Origin: Trogon surrucura
Lineage: Eukaryota > Chordata > Aves > Trogoniformes > Trogonidae
Assembly: GCA_020746105.1 (NCBI GenBank)
Contig: CM036636.1
Coordinates: 4,340,001 to 4,404,000, forward strand
Reading direction: 5' to 3'
Length of the DNA: 64,000 bases
In this document: positions 1 through 13,290 of the stretch, piece by piece
Numbering within the stretch: position 1 is the stretch's first letter
How the letters are laid out: each line of letters begins with the position of its first letter
Translations under genes and position numbers: made by a program
The notes under the pieces: generated by a model
The model's input: the letters and a program-made list of their open reading frames with translations, nothing else
Database searches by the model: none
Told to the model about the DNA's origin: nothing

Positions 1-3000
1 AAGCAGCTGCGCCAAATCACAAATTACAGCTTCTCAAGGCTTTGGTTATCAGAGGAGAAATCCTTTTTAGGGCCAAACCCCTTGCCTGGGACTACCTGCA
101 GGAGGAGAGGGGGCAGTTAGCAGCACTCAGAGGTCGTTAGGCCAGGCTCAGCTGCAGGGGGTCACTAAGCAGCGTGGGAGGAGGGAGAAGGAGGTGCCTG
201 AGACTTTGCCCAAGTCTCCTCTGAATTTCAACGCCGACTCAAGCTGAAGCCAAGGCTCTGCCCGGTGCCAGATTGCTTGCCAGCCAGATGGCACCCTCTG
301 AAGCTCTACCACCTTCATCTAGGCTTCAAGGGATGCAGTGAAGGTGTTTACAGGCAAGTGTCTTTTCCTTCTTTCCCCAGTGATTTCACAGCCCCACCTG
401 CAGATTTATGCCAGTGTGAGATGAGAGCAGAGCATCCTCTGAGCTGCAGGGCTCTGGCATCTCCTTTTCTGTTGCAAGAGCAAGTCTGAATATTGACACG
501 AGGCTCCCTCTTATGTGCAGACACCTCTGTCCTTTTCTCAACACCACTTACGCTTCCTTCTGCCTTGCTTGTGCTCGCACATCAGACAGCCCTTAGGGAG
601 TTAAAGCGCCGCCTCATCTCTCCAGCAGTCTTACACGGTTGTTGGTGAAAGTAACAAGGATTTTTCTTGTTTGTTTGTTCTACGGAGTTTATTTGGAGAG
701 GGATTTGTTGTTGTTGTTGATTTTTTAATAAGATTTGTTGACAAAAGTAAGTTACAGTTGGAAATATGCAAGCGGGAAACTTCGTTTCCCCTGCACTCAG
801 CCTTTGGAGGAATTAAGACAACAAGTAGTAAAATAAAAAGCAGAACACATCTGAATCTTTAGGATATGTAAGGACTTGAGTGATGAGGGAGGAATGGAGC
901 AAAATGCCTCTGTCGTGAGCCTTGAGACTGGAGCTCGGAGAGCAGATGGAGTTTTGCGCCTCTGCTTTGCTGTTTTCCCCAGCCCGGCCACTCAGGCTCA
1001 GCAACGGGACTTGTGCACGTGTTTAAATGTGCATGGATTGGCTGTGGGTATATACGTATGTATGTAGCATTTCCACATATGGATGAGCTAGAGGCATCAG
1101 CATTTTGGTGAAGCAGGCTGTACGCTGAAGCAGGGCCTATTCTCAGCCCTTTTCTTGCCACCCACATCTATCAGTCCATCTCCAAGAATGATTCTTACTA
1201 CCCACTGTGCTTAATGTCTACAAGGATCGGTGAGAAGGATTCTCATTCAAGTATAACCCAAATTAAAATTTGCTGCTCTTGTGCCAGAAACTGTCAGCTC
1301 TGTCTGCTGCAAATCAGCTCCAGTTCTTATAACTTCTGGTTTTCTAGCAATTTCTGATCCCACATGAAGCTAAGAATACGGCTACAGTTTTCAGTACCCA
1401 TTGATGAAATAGTCGTCTCCCTTCCTCATTACTTTTTCATGTCAGGACAACACGGGCTGGCAGTAAGAAGCACAGGAGAGATCCTCCTTATTGCACGTGC
1501 GGTGGTGATCGAGTAAGCTGGAAGATAGGAAGGGGATGGTGGGAATGAGGGGGAGGACTGAGTAAGAAGCAGAAAGTTCATACTTGAAGAGGTAGAAAGA
1601 TGCAGAGTTACAGCTCTGACATTGAAGAAATGCTGGCTGGAGAAATGGCAGAGGGGCCAAGCCAGCCCTTGTTAAAGGTCTCTTTGCAGGGGTGATGATT
1701 TGGAGGATCAGAGCCTGGCAAGGGAGCCTGTCTGGATGAATATGTGAACACGTCTTCCTTCCCCTTTAAAGAGCAGAGGGAGTCACAAAGCAACCATATG
1801 GAGTTGCAGCAGAGTTTGCCAACACCTTCTGGTTTTTTGAGGGCCAGATCCAATGAAGGACACGGCTAGGCACGGGTTTCTTTTTAAACACCTGAAGTGA
1901 GCCACATGTTTCAGAAGGTGGGTCTAAAATCTCAGTGCTAAAGCAGGAAACCTATGAAGAATGCTACAGAATATGAATTTCTGATCAAGTTTAGAGAGTC
2001 CGAAGACCTCTTCTAAGGGTGATTGCTAAATCTTGTCTTCTAAAAACCTGCACGAGATTCCCTCTCTCAGAAACTGCTATTAATGCAGTGTGGGTGAGAC
2101 CACCTCCCTGGTGGAAATATTCCCCTAGGAAATGGAAGATCTTCAGTCCCACTCATCAGACTGGGTGGAGGAGTGTCACACCAGTCTCTCCCTTCCAGGC
2201 AGCATCCTAGCCACTGCACAGAAAGTGAGCTGGAGACTCTCCATCCTTCCTGCTGAATCCAGACCTGTTGTGCGAAGTATGGAGGAGTTAGAGAGTTTGG
2301 GGAGCCCTCCCAAGAAGGACCGAATTACTCCGAGTCATGCAGGAAAAGGGATTTGTGGGTTCTGGAATGTTCCCCCTGTGTCATTTTTTTCATTTTATGT
2401 TAGATAAAAATTGAGATAAAAGCCATGTCCTTCCACTGATGGAAAGGAGTCTCAAATTCCACCCTCCATCCCTCTTTACCTGGTGGCATCAGGAGGAATC
2501 TGTAATTGTTTCACAGAAGCTGCACTGAAACAGAGAGGACCGTGTAAGCCATTTATCACAAACCACTCCAATTCCTATCTTAAGCAGGAGAGGAGTCAAT
2601 TAACAAATGAAAACAGAACACCAAATCACTCTCTCCATTTAGATCACAGCACATCAGTAAAACTCTGTAGCAGCACAGCGTGAGCACTGTTTTCCTGGTT
2701 GTGGCTTTGGAGATCACAGGAGAGTCTGGAATTCAGATTTTGAGAACGGACTATTATTCTTATGATGAGATCTCTCTGCTTTTATAGCTCCATCACCAAA
2801 GTTTTCTAGCTTTGTGGATTTGTCTGCCCAACAGATGTGCCAGAAAGAAATAATAGCTTTACAAATGGGGATAAAAATGACATATACTGAAAGCCAAAGC
2901 TGGTTAATGAGAGAGGATTTTCAAAATGTCATTCATCCATTTTCCCACATTTAGTTTGTATTTCTAAGAACTAGTATCTCTCTTCTTTCCATGAAGAGTC

Positions 3001-3360
3001 CTTTTTCAACTAAACTTCCTTCAGTCTACTTCTAACCAAATAATTATTAGCTTCCAAATTAAAGTAATTTAATTTGTTAGTCAAATTACAGCCCAGCAAA
3101 AAGAAAATCACAAAAGTATTTATGACTTAAACCTTGTTAGTCTTAATAAAGATGGAGCAAAAATGATCCCTTGACAAAGCCATTAAGAGCACAGACAAGA
3201 TCACAGTCTGTAACGCATCTGAAAGGGCACAGTAGAAAAGTCAAATGCTTGTCTTCTGGGAGACAGTCAGAGCAAAATTATGCTGGAATTAAAGAAAATT
3301 ATACCAATTGAAGGACCAATTCTGCAATAGTATTGATAATTATTCATTGCTTTTTTTGGG
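1..3360. other. Unique non-coding sequence, no gene seen
   Basis: All six frames are broken into short unrelated pieces and no domain, splice-flanked exon or RNA gene is recognisable. The only simple repeat is a five-unit TTG run at 705-719. A purine-rich stretch lies around 1500-1600, and AT-rich sequence with several TAAT/ATTA cores runs over about 2980-3130. The class (intron or intergenic) cannot be decided from the sequence. Confidence 0.6.
705..719. repeat. (TTG)5 microsatellite
   Basis: Five uninterrupted TTG units lie just upstream of a short T run. On the + strand they give a run of valines in a short meaningless frame, so that frame is not a gene. Confidence 0.85.
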
Positions 3361-3374
3361 AAAAAAAAAAAAAA
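3361..3374. repeat. Poly(A) run, 14 bp
   Basis: Fourteen A residues preceded by TTTTTTTGGG. No retroelement 3' end is recognisable next to it, so it is called only as a homopolymer. Confidence 0.9.
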
Positions 3375-6300
3375 GGAGCAATAAATCTTAAAGGGCTTTT
3401 TTTTCTTTGTTTTAAGAGTCTGATGGCCCCGACATTTCAAGGTATGGAGAAATTGTGTAAATGCTCAGGGTTAAGGGATCAGGGGACAGAGCTACTGGAG
3501 CACAGCTTGTGGCACTGTCGCAGTCCAGGGGTGTCGGGGTCTCTCTGTGATTTGGGCAAAGCCAGCTGCACCAGCGAGGCTTAATGTCTCAGGTGAGGCA
3601 CATCTCCCGGCTGGCACCAGATGGGTCTGGCTGCAGAGCTCATCCCAAGCCCTAGCAAATCTCTCCCCAGACCCACACCTGGGTGCACTAAGAATTTCTG
3701 GAGCCACAGAGGTCTCCAAGAAGGAAGGCGTGCCACATTTAGCCCCAGCTGGCTCTTTGGTTCTCGTGTGCACAACCTCAGCTTTGAAGATCTTGGGAAC
3801 GGAGTGGAAGAGCTGCCAGCTGGGTCTCACAACCTTGAGGTGGTATCTCCACTGCAGGGATTCCCCAGTCACGTGTTCTCCCCTTGCCTCCCCTGTCCCC
3901 TTGTAGCCCTGCGCCAATTTGAGAGGTGACTTGAATGATGTCATCGACTGAATGACGTGTGGTCATAAAACCTGCTGATGTGAGTGCGTTTCTAGGCTCT
4001 GAGACACCATCCACGTAGCCTGTCTTCAGGGAGAAACTAAAACAGCCTGAGGGCTCCCCTGTGTCTGAGCCCATGCTTCTCTCTGCACATAAACACACCT
4101 TTTGGGCTTCTCTGCTGCCAAAGTGTTAAAATGGACCAAAATCCAGAAGACAGCTGGAATGGAAATCAAGCAAAAGTATGCGAGCCTCCACTTCAAGTGA
4201 ATCTAAATCTCAGAGAGCCTCGGGTCATCTGCCTGACAAAATAACTGGCAGGTTATTGCCTTTGTAATCGCAGGAGCTCATCCTTTCTGCTCCCTCTGGG
4301 TGCTGTGGGTGGGGAGGTATATGGGACCATGTAAGGGCTTTGCAGGACCACAGAGAGGGCTGGAGATTAGGAGGGATCTGGGGAAAGGCCAGACATGGGC
4401 ATGGAGGGAGGTTTGTGTCTCAGGCCTCTTGTCTGACTGTCTTCTTTTTCCTCCCTTGCTCTCTCTGCTGAATTTCACTTCGAAAGCTCCAGCTCTGCCA
4501 GCTATTCGGCAGCCTAATCTTTTTCCAGTCTCAGCTCTTGCCTGCTAATGTGTTTCAGGCACAGAAATTTCATTAAGGCTGCACTGATGTCCACAGGCTT
4601 TAGCTGTGGACTTCATCATTAAGTGGGTTTTATTTCAGCCAGTACACAAATTACCCTCTGCTCTTTGAGGGGAGAAGGGGGCCTGGAGGTGACGGGGGTA
4701 TGCAAAGAAGAAAAAGAAGCAAAGAAAAACCTTTCCCATCCATCCGGGGTTGTCATCAAATAGCTACCCCTGTCCTCATGAAAACAGATGCGCAGAGATG
4801 AAGATGAATCAATGAGGAGCACGTTTCCCTAACGCTGTGACAGTGCCAGAGATGAGAGGGAGAGTCAGAAGCGCTGCCTTGGAAATGCTGCTCGTCCCAG
4901 CTGCCCCCGGAGACTCCCAGCCTGCTTTCCCCTCTGCCTTCGCCCTGGGTGCTGACCTTAATGTTTCATTTAATTGGAAGCGTTCTGAAACGCGGTTCTC
5001 TCATTCAGCTTTGTGGAAGGTTTTAATGTGGGGATTATTTAGCCATTAGCTCAGGCTCTCGGTTTTTCTGGATTAGGATTCCAACAAGCTACTTGTCTGA
5101 TTATCCTCGGTGACATGGATGGACCTGAGCAGCAGAGTGCTGAGCTGCAGCCAAATTCTTTCTCATTTGGGAATGTGGCCGAGTTCTTCCATTCTGGCTT
5201 TGTTCAGAGCTGCTGGCACCATAAAGCAATCTATAGTTCCCATCAGTGGCCTCATCTGCCTAGAAAAGGGAGCTCAAGAAAGAAGTTTGCACTGCCTGGA
5301 AACAGCCAGGATAGGATTTTGTGTTCCCCAGTGACAGAAAAATCCTTCCAAACATTGGTAAGAATCCCAAAGATTCAGGTGGATCTACAGTTCATGTCAT
5401 ACAGGAACATCAAATGTGTGTGCAAGTTTACTCTTAGCTACAGCCTTAGAAAAAAATTTCTTCTCTTTCGCAAAGAGTCTGCCCTGTATCATGAATTCAA
5501 GTGAGGACGCCACTGGATTTTTGTGCTGGCGGAACTTTGCTGTGGCACAACTTTTTTTTGCATGAGAAAGGAATATAGATAATGTCCTCAGAAATGATGG
5601 CAGGTCAACCCGGAGAAGATACGGGGTCCAGGGAAGATGGATGCTGGGAAACCAGAAACTCCACAGTTCCTCCTTGTGTGGATGCTCCTCACTCTCCTCC
5701 CAGAAAAAAACAACACTGTTGATCACAACTGCAGGCAAAAGCTAACTTTGAAGACTTTTGGAAACACTCCTTAAGGCTTCTCTAAGTGTTATTGCTGTTC
5801 TGAATTTGAGTCCAATCATGGTTTTCTAAAAACTCCTGGACAAAAAAAAATATCTTTTCCATCTAGCAGATCTGCATCAAGTGTCTTCAGCAGAATCCAC
5901 AGAGCTCTGTGCATTGACAACGTGGAGGGCCAGGGGTGACAGGGAGCATCTTATTTGAAGCTAATCAGAACAGCATGCAACAAAAGGAGCAGCTGTCATC
6001 TTTTCCTTACCCTGAGCCACTGCTTGATGGATCAATCAGATCAAAACATTTTCAGAAGGAATTTTTTTTTTTTTGGTAAGGACTTTTTGAAGCAATTTCT
6101 TTTCATCTAAAATGCTTCCGTTTAGAAAGGAAATTTGTAAAACTGAAACAAGTCCGGTAGGTTTGTAGCAGAAATAAACCTCATTTTTCCCTCTGAGAGG
6201 ACATACATTTGGCAATCTGTGCAGCTCATCTGCGTGAGACAGAAGCTTTCTAAACATCCAGCATGAAATTCTTCCAAAAATCCAGACAGCATTAAACCAG

Positions 6301-8752
6301 TGAATTCATTTTGTTCTTTGTTAGTATAATCCCAGTTGCGTTTCCTTAAGGATTTGAACTGCAGAGCCCTGTTCGTGACCAGACAGTCTCAAACTGGTTT
6401 TCAGCCGATGGTTGTAAGCAGGACACACCGCTGTGGCTGTGGTCCCTCTTGCAGGTGGGAGGTCCAGAGGTCCTTGTCTTGTTTTTTTACACCGGAGAGT
6501 CTGGCTGCAGAGGTGAGGGAGCTGGTACCAAGGCATTTACTGACAGCTGCTGTCTCTGGGATCACTCTCTCCTATTGCTCTGTATAAGCCCTTTAAATAA
6601 ATTTGCACTGACCCCCTGTTTGCTGTGAGAGCTGGGTTGCAGGGACACTGTGGGGCTCCATCATGCTACAGCCACAGTGTCTTGGCAGGGTGAAGAGAGC
6701 AGCTTTATTGCATGAGCTCTGCACTCTACCCAGAGGAAACAAAAATAAAAATCTCCTGGCACCTTTTTCCGGCCAAATGGCTTCTGCCAATTAGAACTTG
6801 ATGGCAGGGCTAGTTTACTATCTGATGCTCAGATTTTATTATCTGATCACGTGAACTTTGCTTTATCTGGCCAGAACGTGAGCTGAGGGGTCTATGTTGC
6901 TAATTTATAAACTGAAACAAGTAACTAAATTTAACTAGCACTCTTTCTGTCTCTCCGGGCTAGCTGGTGGGGTGCAACATCCCTGCAGTGTCACAGCCTT
7001 AAGCTTCCTGAAGGTGCCACTGTGCTAAACAATTCCAATTGGGGAAAAAACCCAGAGCCTCAAGGTCCTGATTTGGGCATCTTGGTAGCCCTCTCCCTGG
7101 GAGGGAGCATGGGCAGGCAGCAGGGAGGTGATGCTGGAGCGGGGAGTCTACAGGGTGCACTCAGGGAGGAGACTGGGCCATCCTTTCAGCATGAGGGAAA
7201 GCAGCAACCCAGCTGGGATGTCCCTGGGCACTCCCCTTGGCAGGGGTAGCAAAGGACCCTTCATGCCTCTCCAGCAGTTCTGGAGAACGGCAAATAAAAT
7301 CACTCAGGCTGTTTCAGTGCCTGATGCCTGTCATTTAAATGATGCTTGACCTTATACTATAGTCCTTATACGACGGTCCTGCTCGCTGCAGGGCTCCTTC
7401 ACTGCACAGCATTGACTTGTTCTGTTCAACCCCATCATGACTTTGCCCGCCTGATGTTTCTTTGCCAGGGTGAGCTGCTGTCTGCAGTCATGGGCCGTGT
7501 TAGCATTGATTCTCCCAGCTGCCAAACCAGAACACAGATTCTGCTTGAGACGTTTTCCCTTCACAGACTTCCCTTTTCATAGACTTTAAGCAATGGAGGA
7601 AGAGGAGGGATGGGGGAGATAGGGAGAAAAAGAAAAGACGGGAGCAGAGCAGTGCTTGCTGCTGACGCAGAAGTGTCAGACAGGCTCTCCAGAGCACTGT
7701 CTCTGCGACCTACTTCAGTCGTCTTGAGAGAGGTACTTGTCTTGCAACAGTTCTTTCTGAAGGAAAACAAACTACGATCTCAAGTAGCTTCAGGGCAGGA
7801 GCCTGATTTCTGATGGAGTCTCTGGCTGTTGCTCTGTGTTCAGCAGGGAAGGGAGGAATCTCGAGGCCTGTCCTGGCGTGGGAGGCTGTGACCCCCCTCC
7901 AGCACTGCTCAGCACCATGGCGACACACACTGGGATGCTGGAAGTCTCTGGCGCTGATACAACCTCTGTGCAGTGACATTACGCATCACTAGGAAGAGCA
8001 AAGTTATTGCAGGGTACTGAACACCCATGTTAAACGTGTTTTCCATGCACATGGTTGGCACGACTGCATTTAAGCAATGCTGGAGGGAAGACCCCCTTGC
8101 ATCTTTCCCCTGAGACCTCCCTCAGCCAGCTTTCCACTGGGAGTTTGTATGGTGGCCATCTAGCAGACAGACTGGCTAGGGAGTTATCCAGCAGCAGAGT
8201 GCATGGTCCTTACAGATACTACTTTCTGGGTTGCTGAAGTTTCAAAGTCAACAGTCTATGTGTGCATAAAGGTCTCATCTGTAGAGGCTCTACCTAGTGA
8301 CCTCAAATCTCTTCCCAAACTAAGAACTGGTACAGACTCTGTGGTGGCAGGATCAGTGAAATGTTCTTCTGTTTCAAGGCGAGGAGTCAGGGCACTCTGG
8401 AAAAAGGGGTTTTTTTGCAAGATCACTTGTCTTTCTGTCAGTGATCTGTTCATAGGGATGGTGAAGTGTTTTTTCCCTGATGTGCAATTTTAGGGAGCTG
8501 TGAAGAACACCCAGGACTACAGGGCTTGCATGTTAGTGTGGAGAACTTCGTGGGGCTGCCAGAACACCAAGGAGAATCTAGATGCTCCTCAGTTGGGCAA
8601 AGACCCATAGCAGATGTCCTGGATCCAGCAGGCTCCGAGTCCCTCCAGCTGCCAAGCCATTTTGTCAGTGCCCCTGGCCAGAGATTTATCTCAGCCTTTT
8701 AACATTTTTGCATAATGTTTTGTTACCCTTCTTCTTTTCTCTCTATGTCTCC
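3375..8752. other. Unique non-coding sequence, no gene seen
   Basis: No gene or recognised repeat is seen. Stretches of moderate GC alternate with AT-rich ones. A purine-rich patch lies at about 7588-7650, the source of a lysine/glutamate-rich short frame on + and a serine/leucine-rich one on -. The paired 100-150 codon frames on both strands at 3492-3944 share the same GC-richer bases and have no recognisable domain. The stretch 4920-5050 is TAAT-containing and could be a conserved non-coding element, but this is only a guess. Confidence 0.55.
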
Positions 8753-8770
8753 TTTTTTTTTTTTTTTTTT
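8753..8770. repeat. Poly(T) run, 18 bp, in a pyrimidine tract
   Basis: Eighteen T residues sit inside a longer C/T-rich stretch (about 8720-8785). It could be the poly(A) tail of a minus-strand insertion, but no element body is seen beside it. Confidence 0.85.
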
Positions 8771-11700
8771 CTCTCTCCTTTCCCGGAGCACTTTGATGTG
8801 CTTTCTGAATTTAGCTACATGAAGTAAATGGTAATACCAGGCTGATAAATTAGCGATGTATTAGAGCCTTGTGTTAGCTCAGGCTAGTAATTTAACCTGA
8901 TGCAGGGGACGGTTGCATTTGTTATATTCATGCACCAATAGATAGCAACTATCTCAGCAAGCTGACACTTGTGGGCAGTGCCCTTCCCATAAAGCACGCC
9001 TGTGGCAGACCACAGCCGCTTCCTATTTGTCTAACCTCGGGGCATGCCGGGTGAGCTGGTTTAGGCAAAACCTTTTAAGAGGGAAAGAAAGGGAAATGAA
9101 ATATTTACTTTTTGTTTTTGCTCGCTGGCAGTGAAAGGATATTGATGCGGTGTAGATGGAACATTAAAATCAGAATTATGCTGGGGAATAAAAAAAAAAA
9201 AAAAAGCCAGGCATAAATTAGCACTGTTTGCTTCCTCCGTGGTTTAAGAGAGTTAGCATTACGCCAGTGCCATATAACATGCCGGAGACGTGTTTGGGGA
9301 GCTGCTGGACCATAAATCACCGGCAGCATTTAAACCGACAAGAAGAAAGGCCACACGGAGATGGATGGATGTCCGATGAGGGGGCTGTCCAAGGGGCAAT
9401 CATAAACAAGTCAGGAGGCGAGGTGGCTGGAGCAGGAGGGGGAAATTGGATTTGAGGGTTGAAGTCTGAGCGCTGAGGGCAGAGCCGAGCGCCCGCAGGG
9501 TAAGTCGGACAAGAAGCTGACCTGGAAAGGTGTGGGGTTTTGAGACGTACAGGCCACGAGATGGCAATCCTGGTTCTGTCACACTTCAAGATTTCTAAAT
9601 TACTTTTATGCTGTTACCTCCGTGAAACAGCAAAACGTTGTAGTATTCATTTTTCACGAAAAAGGTCAAGTTTTTGATTCTGCTTTCTCTTTCTGATAAG
9701 AACGAACTGACCAGAAAACACAAGACCTTATGCACTTTCTACAGGGTATCATTATCCTATCTGAGATGTCTATTCAAAATCCTTTGCCTGCAATACTCTT
9801 TGCCAAAAATGCTCAGTGATGAAGTTTCTTACCTCGTGTTAAGACAGGATGACAGTCTGTGCTCTTGAGGGGTGCCTGATTTGCCCTAGAGAGGAGAGGT
9901 GCCTTTTCTTTACCTTAACCTGACCGTGCAACTCTGCCTGGAGATGCTGCTGTGACTCCGAGCACTGCAGGACTCTCTGAGGGCTCTGCTCAAGGACCCT
10001 TGTTGACTTCACTGGGATTATTTCAGGAACAATGTTGTGAAATCACTCTCAGCTTTCCGTCCCCTGGAAATCACAGTTCAAACGTGCCTGCAGCCAAGGG
10101 ACAAAGTTCTTGTGTGACAGCAGCTCTTTTCAATGTTTCATTGCGCGGTATGAGCTGCCTCCGAAAGGTTAGTGATTTTTTTGGCACGGTCACCACACGC
10201 TTTCTCACACTTCCAATAACAAGAAAACAACAAGGGCATTTGCTCTTTAGTGAAGTGCTTCAGTAATGCTCTTTAGAAAGACGACATGAAAAAAGAGTGT
10301 GATTCAAGTCAGGCATGGGATCAATACACAGACTCGGGGTCAGGGCTGGAGTAACATTGGCGGATGGAGAAGGCAGGAAAAGCATCAAGGAGAAGGAATT
10401 GAAGGACGAGGATAGATGGCTCTTCAGAGGAAAAGTGAGGCTTATTGGCAGAGCTGCGTGGGCTGGATGGGTGGCGAGTGAAACGGGCTCAGGATGGGGA
10501 CAGCCAAGGTGGCCCCAAGGCAGAACTGGAAGTGTTAGTACAGTTTGGAGAAAAAGCTTAATCCTAGCAGCTGGCAGCCTGGAGTCTCTCAAACTCCAGC
10601 ACAGCTCTTGGCTTTGAGGTTTTCCCTCCCACAGGAAAGCAACTCTCCTGCTGAAAAGGCAGATGCGCGGTAACCTGTTCCAAAAGCAGGCGGCTGTCAG
10701 GACAAGGTAGCTACCTTAGCAAGGGATGTGTTAGATCTCAAGAGAGCCTTGCCTCTCTGCACAGCGAAAGGCAGAAACTGCTTGAGAGGGTGATTAATTC
10801 ATCAGTAAAACATTAATTATCCTAATGACTCCATTCATTAACCTCTGAAGTGAGAAGAACTGGCCCCTCTCCATCTCCAGAGAAATTTAGCCCCTTCCCG
10901 CTTCAACACTGGAGCGCCAGGTGCAGAAAAACAGGTACATGAACCTGTTAAAAGTGGGGCAATCTCGGGGAGCAAATATCCCGCAGGCAAGATCGTACAC
11001 GGGGCTGAAATCTCACACAGGCACCAGCGTCACGTCATTAATGTCAGCAGAACTTGTGGCTCGCCCAAACATCTGTGACTTCAGGTCTGAACATCGTGCT
11101 TGCTCTCCAGCACAGTTGTTCCCACAGAGTAATTGTGGTTGTTATTCCCCAGTTCTGCACAACCAAGAAAATAGCCTGTCTTTTGACCAGCAGAATATAT
11201 GATTCAGTCCCACTGGGACTGCAAATAATACTCTGATTAAGAGTTGGTCTAAGAAAAGTTTAAGCATGTGTGCAAATATTCCTTCAACAAGGAGCTTTGC
11301 TATGAAGGCAGTTCACAGGTGGGAACTGATCCTGCGGTCTCCCCTGTGTTTGTAAAGCCCTGCACTTGTTAGATAGAACTAGCTATGAAGCTTGAGAAAG
11401 ATGGAAACTGTTCTTCTTCAAAGAGGCTGTGGTGTTCTGCTCCTGGTTCTGACACTGGCTGCCTTTCAGCTAGCCCTGCTTCCTTTCTGCACCTGGTTTT
11501 TCTTCCATGCAAACTACTTTACAATCTCTTAATTAGAAGTGCTGACTGAGAGCTGGAAAATAACATTATTTCTGGGACCCTGCACACCTCTGCCCTTGGG
11601 AGACGTAATGACTGCTTCTGAAGTCAGGTGTGGGTTAAATTAAACTTCGTGACCTGCTGAAGTCACAGACAAATGCAACTTGCAGCTTCCAGGGACTTCA

Positions 11701-13184
11701 GTAATGCATTTTCAGGTGAGCTTGACATTTCATACCTTCTTTTCCTCTTAGCTCCTACTACCTGTGTGTAGGTATATGAGCTTTTGCTGGGCCCTGCCAG
11801 TGCAGCAGAGGGTGCACAACCGTTCCTTATGCTTCAGCTTGGCCAAAGTGAGTGCAGTAGGAGTCACGCTACTGCGGTCCTCTCATGCACATACTCCTTT
11901 TTGGTACTAAAGTCAAAGTGGTGTCTCCTGCAAACTGTGTCTACACTACCTGTGGTCTCTTGGGCTGGATTCTTTTTGTGTGCATCCCCCACCATCCCAG
12001 CCTGCGTGCTGGATGGCTGTTGAGGTAATGGAGCTATGACAGATCTTTCCTAAGCGCTGGATCCCAACTGGATCCATCCTGATCTCAAGATCCTTTCCTT
12101 AGCAGAGCCATTCCAGAGTTCAATAATTCCATTTTTAAAAAGCTTTCAATTTCTTTTGACAGGGCTGGAGTGTTTAAAGATGGTAAAGTGGAGGAGATAA
12201 ATAGATTATTGATTGGACAGGCTTGTAATTCCTTAGTGAATTGGATTTCACTCCTTCACTGAGACCAGGTCTCTGCCATAAATCTCCCAAGGAATCAATA
12301 AGATGGAGAGTGCCTGGTGAGGATGACTTCTGTTTGTTACCATGGCCAGGGGTAGGAACTGGGAGTAAGTCTCCCATGGGTGTGGAAGGCAGGAACTTGG
12401 AGCCACATGTCTCTGCTGAGCCAACCCTGGCAAATGGTTATCCTGATTGCATGGAAGTGTTAACTGCAGCAGAGATTTCAGTCCAGGGCTGCAGAGGCAT
12501 TGCACACATGGCCTGCCTTTGTCATGCTGAGATAATGCCACGTGCAATCATCGCTATAATGAGTTATTCTGGCTTTAAAAGACAGTTCAGCTGCAGAGGC
12601 TGGAGATGGGAGTATGACCTGGCTTCTTGGTGGCAGCACAATAGGATAGAAAATTCCTGTCGGGTGCCCGTGCCATCCATTGCTTGCTAACTCCAGGCTC
12701 TGAACCCGCAGAGTGGCTTCAAGTCCTGTCTGACTGCAAACTGGAGGCAGATTCAGAACCTTCCTGGCTGGGTTGGGCAAGGATTCAGACCGTGATTAGA
12801 AAGACAGCAGGAGCTGCCAGCAGCAAAAAAGGCCAAAACCCCAAACTTCTGCTAACTCCCTGATCTAGCTACCAGTGCCAGAGAATAAAAACTAACCGCA
12901 ACCTTTTCAGTTTTCTCTCGAGGGTCTGTGTGTGCTCTGTCTTTGTGCACCTGGCACCAGCACAAAGTCTGTGGCTGCCAAGATCTTCATGTCAGAAAGT
13001 GGTTTGTTATTTGGAATGGTAGCGGGGTTAGAGCTTGGAGCCTGATGCCCGTAAAAGCCTTCGTGGTCCAATGTCTTGAGCTAATTGTAGTTCTGTGTCT
13101 GAAGATTTCTGGATATCTAGATGCATAACTATCCAATACACTGTGTTGGTGCGTAGACAGGTCCATCAGCCCTGCATTCTGTTC
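8771..13184. other. Unique non-coding sequence with AT-rich motif clusters
   Basis: No gene is supported. A 16-bp A run lies at 9190-9205. The stretch 9080-9500 keeps many CpGs in an otherwise CpG-poor region, and 10791-10845 is dense in TAAT/ATTA cores; both are discussed as findings. At about 11200-11345, phrases such as GTTTAAGCATGTGTGCAAATA resemble an old amniote interspersed repeat I cannot name securely. The short frames at 12241-12780 overlap on both strands and lack any domain. Confidence 0.5.
9190..9205. repeat. Poly(A) run, 16 bp
   Basis: Sixteen A residues inside an otherwise unique, CpG-retaining stretch. There is no adjoining retroelement body. Confidence 0.9.
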
Positions 13185-13290
13185 CTCCTCATCCTCACCA
13201 GTAAATTCAGAGCAGAGAGACAACCATGACTTCCCCAAAATCATTCATGAGCAAACTTGAGATCAAGTTTTTCAGCATTCACATAACTAA
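13185..13290 (-). mobile_element. Probable MIR SINE fragment, minus strand
   Basis: Read on the + strand, the order CTCATCC...TTCAGAGCAGAGAGACA...ACTTCCCCAAAATCA resembles a reversed MIR core: the CTCAT, CTGAGGCACAGAGAGG and ACTTGCCCAAGGTCA blocks in that order. The match is diverged and judged by eye from the MIR consensus as I know it. It could be chance similarity; a RepeatMasker or Dfam alignment would decide. Confidence 0.35.

Noticed and set aside
3492-3944. 150-codon minus-strand frame
   Set aside because: It has equally long frames on the other strand over the same bases, no domain, and no splice or promoter context.
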